64,000 bases of DNA from Cymbidium sinense (Eukaryota; Streptophyta; Magnoliopsida; Asparagales; Orchidaceae). The number at the start of each line of letters is the position of its first letter. Within the stretch, counting starts at the first letter, position 1. Below are positions 57,230 to 64,000 of the stretch, one piece after another. The stretch is taken from NCBI GenBank assembly GCA_021442155.1, contig CM038216.1, positions 92,181,666-92,245,665 of the forward strand, in the 5' to 3' direction. A model generated the notes under the pieces. It ran no database searches, was not told the DNA's origin, and saw only the letters and a list, made by a program, of their open reading frames with translations. The position numbers and the translations under genes are program-made.

Positions 57230-58040
57230 TTCCCCAAATCCACAAACTAGCAATAAATCCTAATGCTAACCCTATCGAGCAAGCTAGATGCATGCATTAG
57301 ACATTGAACAAAGGTCATTTCTAAAATCAAGAAACTTAATTGATGCATTTATTAAGGAAGAAAAATATCCCACTGGTTGGCTATGTCATTCGTTAGAAAA
57401 AGAATGGCCAAATTCGCATATGCGTTGATTTTAGGGATTTAAATAAGGCATATCCTAAGGATGAATTTTCACTTCCTATACTAGAGTTAATGGTGGGCAT
57501 TGTCTCATCTCATGTAGTATTCTCTTTCATGGATGGATCATTTGGCTACAACTAAATTAAGATGGCCCCGAGGATGAAAAAAATACTACTTTTTGAACCC
57601 CGATCAGAATTTATTATTATAAGGTCAATGCATTTTAAAATGTCATATATACCAAGCCATGATTCGATCTTCAACAAACTCATTCATCATCAAGTTGAAT
57701 GCTATGTTGATGATCTTGTAGTCAAAAGTAAAGAAAAGGAATACCATCTCTTTGACTTGAGAGTAGTTTTGAATGGTTAAGATAATTTAACCTTAAAATG
57801 AATCCCCTGAAGTGTGCATTCGGAGTAGCTTCAGGGATATTCCTTGGGTTTGTTGTCCGACACCGTGGGATAGAAATCGACTTGGAGAAGATCAAGGCTA
57901 TCTTAGAAATGACACCCCCTAAAAGGTTAACCCAACTCATATCATTTCAAGGGTGGTTGGCGTATCTAAGATGTTTCATTTTCAGCCTCTCAAGAAGATG
58001 TGATATTCTGACTTGTCAAAAGGATGCTAAGTTCAAGTAG
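57230..58040 (+). pseudogene. E3 reverse transcriptase domain
   Basis: This is the best-preserved RT in the window. KKKNGQIRICVDFRDLNKAY-type codons (57390-57460) are followed by FSFMDGSFGYN, then an open piece (57562-57780) with HQVECYVDDLVVKSKEKE, whose YVDD catalytic codons lie at 57703-57714. A second open piece (57798-58040) carries MNPLKCAFGVASGIFLGF, VVRHRGIEIDLEKIKAILEM and PKRLTQLISFQGWLAYLR. One stop at 57778 and a frameshift separate the two. Upstream stops show it cannot be translated as a polyprotein. The minus-strand frame at 57722-57940 is a shadow. Confidence 0.88.
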
Positions 58041-58960
58041 GATGATAAGTGCCGATACTTTTGAAGATATCAAGACTACCGATGACACCACAAGTTCTAG
58101 CAGCCCTATCTCGGCAAAACCATTGATATTATATGTTGCATTAGATGACTCCTAGGCACTTTGTTGGCTCAAACCAATGATGAAGGGAAAGAGAATGCAC
58201 TCTACTATCTCCATCTAATCCTGCCAGGGAAACTACCCACCTATTAAAAAGAACCACTAGCTTTAACCTTTTCATCCCAAAAGCTATGACATTACATGCT
58301 TTCTCATAAGGTCAATATGATATCTAGGATCAATCCACTATAATATCTCATGACACCGACGCCATCCTATCCAAAGCACTTGGTCCATGATTTTATCGCT
58401 TTTATATTCATTCCCAGTGTGGAAAGGGCTGTAGAGGATTTCTTAGTAGCATACCCACTTCACCAATTCTCGCTAGTGATGACCTCCTTGATGAACAAAT
58501 CATGAACTAGTATTTTGATGTACTTCTTTCAAAAGGAGAAGAACCATGATCTACTCTTCAGGAATGAATGGGGTAGGAATAGTCCTTCTAACTCGGATCA
58601 TGTGATGAGATTCATTCCAAACCATGTATGAACAATGAATCAAATATGAGGCTATGATTTCGGTCTAGAGTTAGCCATTATACTATGCATCCAGAGCATC
58701 AACATCTTTGGGGATTCTTAATTAGTTATCAATCAAATTACTAGGTTCTATAAAGTTCTAAAGCTTAAGCTCCATCATTACCATAAGTATACCATTGAGT
58801 TGCTAGCCCAAATCCTAGAGGTTACCATCTACAAGATTCATTGAGGGGAAAACATAGTAGTAGATGTATTAGCCAAGCTTGCCAAAAAGCTAGCATGTCT
58901 GTAAGATGAGTCCATACCAATAAGGGTCCAAAATAGAGAAGTCCTATCCCTTATTGATGC
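58041..58960 (+). pseudogene. E3 RNase H region
   Basis: The RT-linked RNase H is represented by LLAQTNDEGKENALYYLH-like and KLRHYMLSHKVNMISRIN-like codons (58160-58340). The following RNase HI-like domain is degraded: the D-G-A block around 58510-58550 has lost bases. LLAQILEVTIYKI and LAKLAKKLACL are visible near 58800-58900. It matches E1 27741-28650 and E2b. Confidence 0.78.
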
Positions 58961-60250
58961 TGAACTCATCGATAGACTCTCTATTAAAGGAGAGGTTTCC
59001 ATTGCCAAAAAGGATGATGAGTCAGATTGGAGGCAACCATTAATGGATTATCTAAATACAAGAAAACTACCTCAAGAGAAGTCATTAGCCCATCAAGTGA
59101 AGCAGAGAGCTCTCTCATATGCTCTCATGGTTGGCACTTTATACCAGTCGTCCCTCGATCATATGTGGTTACGTTGTTTAGAAAAATACATATCTTGTAA
59201 GATCATGAACAAGGTACACTCAGGTTTATGTGGAGCTCACTAATCTAGTCTGAAGATGAAAGCCAAGATCAAGACATTAGGATACTACCGGCCTTCGACG
59301 ATCACAGACTGCATGGATGCAGCTAGGAGATCCCACAAATGTCAGGCACATGGTGTGGTCTTACACTAATAACCCAACAATCTGCATCCTACATTGGCTT
59401 CATAGCCATTTTGTTGGTACCAACATAGTAATTTTGATCCTCCTTCTTCTAAGGGTCATCGATTCATTCTAGCTTCCACTAACTACTTTTACAAGTGGGC
59501 AGAGGTAATCCCACTCAGAGAGCTCACAACTCAGCATGTGCTCCAGTTTTTTAGGAACCATATCGTATATAGGTTCGGAGTGCCTTGACAAATTATATAT
59601 GATATTGGTACTACATTCAAGAGCACTAAAATCAACAACTTTCCTTAAAGACACAACATAGATTTGAGATATTCCACCATCTATTAACCGAGGGAAAATG
59701 GCTTAGCATCTTCAAGAAAACTCTCATCCAGATATTAAAGAAGACACTCAATGATATCAAGTGGCAGTGGCATGAGCAGTTTGTTGAAGCCTTGTGGGCT
59801 TACCACACCACATACAAGACTTAAACTCAATCTACCCCTTTCATCTTACTGTATGGGTCTGAAGCAGTTCTACCATTAGAAGTTCAACTCCCATCATTAA
59901 GGATAGTTGTGGGTAGTAAAATCACAATGGAGCAGAACATCAAGATTCAGTTAGAAGAGCTTGAAGGTTTGGAGGAGAGACACCTTCGGGCATGCCAGAA
60001 CCTCAAGTTGTATAATGCTAAAATTATTCAAGCTCATAACAAGTTGGCCCGCTTTAGAGCTTTTCAAGTAGAGAGCTTGTTTTAGTTCTAAGGATACCAA
60101 TTTGAAATATGGGAGGCAAGTTTGATCCCACTTAGGAAGGCCCTTTCACCATAGAAAAGGCTTACCAAGAAGGATCCTATCAGCTTATAAATTATAAAGG
60201 AGAGTGCCTTATGCTTCTAATCAACGCCTACATGAAGAAATATTATCCAT
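58961..60250 (+). pseudogene. E3 integrase region
   Basis: An open piece at 59043-59243 (MDYLNTRKLPQEKSLAHQVK, HSGLCGAH) covers the approach to the zinc-binding part. MKAKIKTLGYY and SHKCQAHG (a C-x2-C remnant) follow at 59254-59350. Core remnants FYKWAEVIPLRELTTQHVLQ and RNHIVYRFGVP lie at 59490-59590. LRLEELEGLEERHLRACQNL-like codons and a GGKFDPT region mark the C-terminus. The expected D-D-E triad is not complete in any frame. The minus-strand frame at 59469-59654 is a shadow. Confidence 0.8.
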
Positions 60251-60359
60251 AAATCTTGTTTGAAAATAATCATCAATAAAACTTCATTCCATTTCAAATT
60301 CCATCTCTTCATTAGAAATATCTTTGCTTGCGAATCCGCCACGATGTGTTTAGGGTAAG
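60251..60359 (+). other. E3 3' untranslated end and polypurine-like tract
   Basis: CACGATGTGTTTAGGGTAAG directly precedes TGTAAGGAACC, as in E1 and E2b. A minus-strand frame at 60312-60494 crosses this boundary and is not a gene. Confidence 0.55.
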
Positions 60360-61598
60360 TGTAAGGAACCTAAGTGGCATCTTTTCTTTTAGCAACACAA
60401 CACCAACACAAACTACACACAACCACATATAAAACAAACACATATTTTTTCTCGGGCTATTTTGATGTGGGAGCATGCCCCCTGCGGAACTCACTCATTA
60501 GTTATTCTAGGTTGGGTTGATGTGTTACCCTATTAGCGCATCACCCCAGTGGTCCCTTATTCAAGAAGATATAAGGCCGCCTTCCCGACTTGACCACCAC
60601 CAACGGCACACCTTGTTAACATGGTAGGCCTTACTCATAAGCTACCCTCATGTTGGCTCTTTAAGAGGATGTAGGTTCACGCTTCTTTCTTAAACTAGCC
60701 ATCGAACCGACTTGGTTGAGTATATATAACAAACACACAAACACATGACTTTCATCTCAGGCTATTTTGATGTGGGTAATGCCTACACTCACTCATTATT
60801 CTTTATGTGGGCCGACATACTACTTTACTAATATGTCACCCTAGTGATTACTTGTCTACGGATGTAAGTCTACATGCTTTCTTCTTAACTTGACCATTTA
60901 CACAGAGCACCTTATTAGTTTGGTAGTCTTACTATGTAGCTAGTAAGCTACCTCATGATGACTTTGTTTAAGAGGATGTAAGCCTACATGCTTTCTTCTT
61001 GAACTAGCCATCGTGCAATGATTGGGTTAAGTATATTTGAGGCTTAGGATAAGTCACCCTGTGGTTCCTTTCCTACTGACTACTTCAAGTCTGGGACTAA
61101 TCCTTACACGGGACTCCCCACTTAGTAGTCACCCTAGGTCGGATTGCACCTGTCAAGCTGAAGACAGACTATCCCAACAATCGATTCCACTTTAGGGAGA
61201 TGTAAGTCTACACGCCTTTTTCTAAACTAATTATTGCGCACCGAAGGGCACCTTAGGTTGGTTGGTGTTTTCCATGGTGATGGTGACCCACTTGGTGGAT
61301 ACCCACTCGTGGCAGGTGTAAGTCTACAAGAATTCTCCTTGAGTTAGCCATTGTATACCTATAGGCTTTATTTTACACGGTTTTGGATAAAGCCCAGCAC
61401 CTCCTGTGGGCCCCTCTATTTGGATCACATCCTCAACCCCATTTAGGCACACCCATTTTGGATTGGATTCTTTCATAGTAGCACCCCTCATGGTTGGAGA
61501 ATTTGTCTCTGAGATGATTCTCCTTCCTAGTAAGTAGATAGGACTAGTGATATGAGCTCCTTCTCAATGTAATACCTCACACAACGGTTCATAAATCA

Positions 61599-61725
<127 letters not shown>

Positions 61726-62509
61726 TTGATTATGGATTAGAGGAAAACCCTGGTACCTTTTCTTAAGTATCCTATCTTTAGAAGTTAACAAAACTCCCTA
61801 TATGCGACTACTTTTGAGTTGAGATAAGTCCTCCAAGACTCTCTCTAAGTCTCCCCAGGTCTTTTTTGACTTGTTACCAACGAGTCACCGGCTATCGCTT
61901 TGGGAGATATAAGTCTATCACTCATTCTCCCCAGCATGACCATTGCACATTGACGAGTAGCCTTAGGTCGAGTTTGATTTGTTGTACTATCAACTGATCA
62001 CCCAAGTGGTTCCTTATTAAGAAAGTTGTAAGTCTATAAGCTTTCTTCTTAACTTGACCATTGCACACTGAAAGGCACCCCTTAGGTTGGTTATACCACC
62101 TCCGAGAGACTATCCCTTTAGATTTGTAAATCTAAGATAGATGATATTAGATTCATTCGTGGATACATCACACACGTGGTCCATCTTAAAATTTAAATGA
62201 AATTGATTTTGATAATTCTTGAATCGATAAGAATCCATAGCAGCATTCGCTCAAATAGTCACCTTAGGTCGGGTTTGATTTATTGTGCTAGAAATTTATC
62301 ATCCCAATGGTTTTTAGTTTAAGAAGTTGTAATTCTACAAGCTTTCTTCCTAACTTAACCATTGCACACCAAAAGGCAACCCTTAGGTTGGTTAGTCCTA
62401 CCTGATGGCTGGTAGACTATCCCTTTGGATTTGTAAATCTAAGATAGGCCCAAGTTGATATTAGCTTATGGGATCCATCACATCATAGGGGTCCATTTCA
62501 TCAAATTCA

Positions 62510-62830
62510 TCATCCCTCCGGAGTCCAAATTTAAATTCACTTCATCCCCAAAGGGATGAGGTCATATCTCTAGCGGATGTGAATCAAACATGAATCATAT
62601 CCTCTCCCTAGTGGAGCCCTCATTAAATCAAACTAAATAAAATCTCTATCTTTAGTGGATGATCTGAACTTTCTTCCCTAGTGGAAAGTTCATACACTCA
62701 TCCCCAGTGGATCTTTTCTTCCCAAATCATATCAAAATCAAACTTTTATTCTCTATGGACAATCTGAACCTGCTTCCCTAGTGGAAGGTTCATGCTTGAT
62801 CCCTCAATGGATCTTTCCTTCCTCTTATAT
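62510..62830 (+). repeat. Cluster of CCCTAGTGGA motifs
   Basis: CCCTAGTGGAGCCC, TCTTTAGTGGATGA, CCCTAGTGGAAAGTTC, CCCCAGTGGATC, CCCTAGTGGAAGGTTC and CCTCAATGGATC recur. This is the counterpart of 34530-35030. Confidence 0.65.
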
Positions 62831-64000
62831 GCCATTGGCATAAGTTGAGTTGCATTGCACTAAGATCTTGATTCATTCTACATCTCAGGTTTAGAAGTAG
62901 ATCATCTCAGTTAGTGGTTGCAATCCTTCGGATGTTGTTGATCATCTCGGTCAACACCAATATGCACCGTATACCACACCTATTGGGCACCCTTTTCTGA
63001 CCTCACTTTGGAGTGAGCTCAACTTCATCATCATAGATCTAGGACATGTCACTAGTCTTAAGACACTTCTAGTGATTAGTGAACACTTAATCTAGAGACT
63101 TGGAAGGGTTAGAAGAGATTATTCCTTATGGATTTAGGAAGTCTTGCCTACCCTATAGCCCTAAACCCAATCCTTACTTCCTTCTTCCAAACCAAACCTC
63201 AATTTCAAATTCAAGATCATAAATCCAATCCCAAATCAAATGATTGAAACCCATGATTAAATTCAAATTCCAAATCCCTTCCTAAGCCCATTGATTTTAT
63301 CTTATGGACTTAGCCTTAACCAAATTCAAATCAACCCCAATTCAATTAACTTTCTCAAATATTAAATTCAATCTCAAATCAAATCCCAACCCAAATTCCA
63401 AAATTAAATCCAACTCCAAATGATTGTAACCCATGATTAAATTTAAACTCTAAAATCTCTTCCAAAGCCATATGAACCACCTTCATATGCTTAGCCAAAA
63501 CCCTTCAAATCAAATTTTGTTGATTTCTTTAGAAATCAATCATTCCTTCATTTATATTCACTAATATAATTGAAATCAAAATTCAAACCATTCAAATCAA
63601 ATCAAACTAATTCAAACCAAATCAAGACCTTTCTTAAGTCATATGGACCCATCTCCATAAGCTTAACCAAATCTCAATTCAAATCAACCCAATACTGATT
63701 TTTTTATAAATCAATCATTCCTTCATTTATATTCACAAATATAAATAAAGCCCACCTCCAATGACCAAAAATAAATCAAACCAAATCAATTACTTAAGCC
63801 CTTTTTGACCTACCTCCTCAACGTGGTCAAATTTGTTTCCAAACCACTCCAAACTCAAGTGATTTTCTCATGAATCATCTATATCTTCATTTATATTCAC
63901 AAATATAATTGAAATATAAATCCAAGTGGCCAAAACCAAACCCAAATCAAATCAAATTCCCAATTTTAGTCTTTTTAGCCAAGTTCTTAAACTTGGCTAA
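62831..64000. repeat. Noncoding repeat region, inverted relative to 23901-25610
   Basis: From about 62990 the reverse complement matches the insert in E1. From 63280 a unit of TTCAAATCAA, TTGATTTTATC or TTGATTTCTTTAGAAATCAA, TTCATTTATATTCAC and AATATAATTGAAAT recurs every 180-220 bases (about 63300, 63530, 63700, 63880). No coding potential. It continues past the window edge. Confidence 0.7.

Overview
The window looks like plant nuclear heterochromatin, pericentromeric or subtelomeric. The reasons are long degenerate arrays of the plant-type telomere repeat TTTAGGG, plant-type Ty3/gypsy retrotransposon remains, plant RTE-type LINE 3' ends with (TTG)n tails, and repeated fragments of a plant glycine-rich RNA-binding protein (GRP7-like) gene. 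I see no intact host gene, tRNA, rRNA or CRISPR array. The species cannot be named from the sequence alone. Every open frame long enough to notice is either a decayed transposon fragment, a gene-fragment relic or low-complexity sequence.

Layout: (1) 1-17904, array block I. It is built from units of about 0.7-1.5 kb. Each unit has a linker box (T-run, A-run, then AATTAAGTAAACTGGTAGG), a T-rich domain of the TTTTATTTAGGTTTA type, and a TTTAGGG-rich domain. Some units carry passengers: two LINE 3' ends (2381-3035, 5502-6004) and three GRP fragments (6829-7303, 10609-11046, 14283-14774, all minus strand). (2) 17905-29975, a decayed Ty3/gypsy element (E1, plus strand), interrupted between protease and reverse transcriptase by about 8 kb of foreign noncoding sequence. 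(3) 29976-30690, a stray array unit in the opposite orientation with a sixth GRP fragment. (4) 30672-35090, the 3' half of a second gypsy copy (E2b) and its LTR-like region, followed by an AT-rich tandem repeat to about 36490. (5) 36500-54564, array block II, which repeats much of block I in the same order (LINE C, GRP4, GRP5, LINE D) and contains a 100-N assembly gap at 48664-48763. Past the gap the sequence is visibly more eroded. (6) 54565-60359, the most complete gypsy copy (E3: gag, zinc knuckle, protease, RT, RNase H, integrase), all broken by stops and frameshifts. Its LTR-like region follows, with a (TA)61 tract, and then a segment that is an inverted copy of sequence near 24-25.6 kb.

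How the parts relate: the LINE and GRP passengers appear to have entered single array units once and then spread as the units were duplicated. LINE copies A-C share one 5' truncation point and one target-site duplication. The GRP copies share the same two breakpoints. Blocks I and II are large direct duplicates with insertions and deletions. The gypsy elements enter the arrays at different internal points. The most interesting object is this composite higher-order telomere-like satellite with captured gene and LINE modules. Working names used here: U0-U28 for array units, E1/E2b/E3 for gypsy copies, A-D for LINE copies and GRP1-6 for gene fragments.
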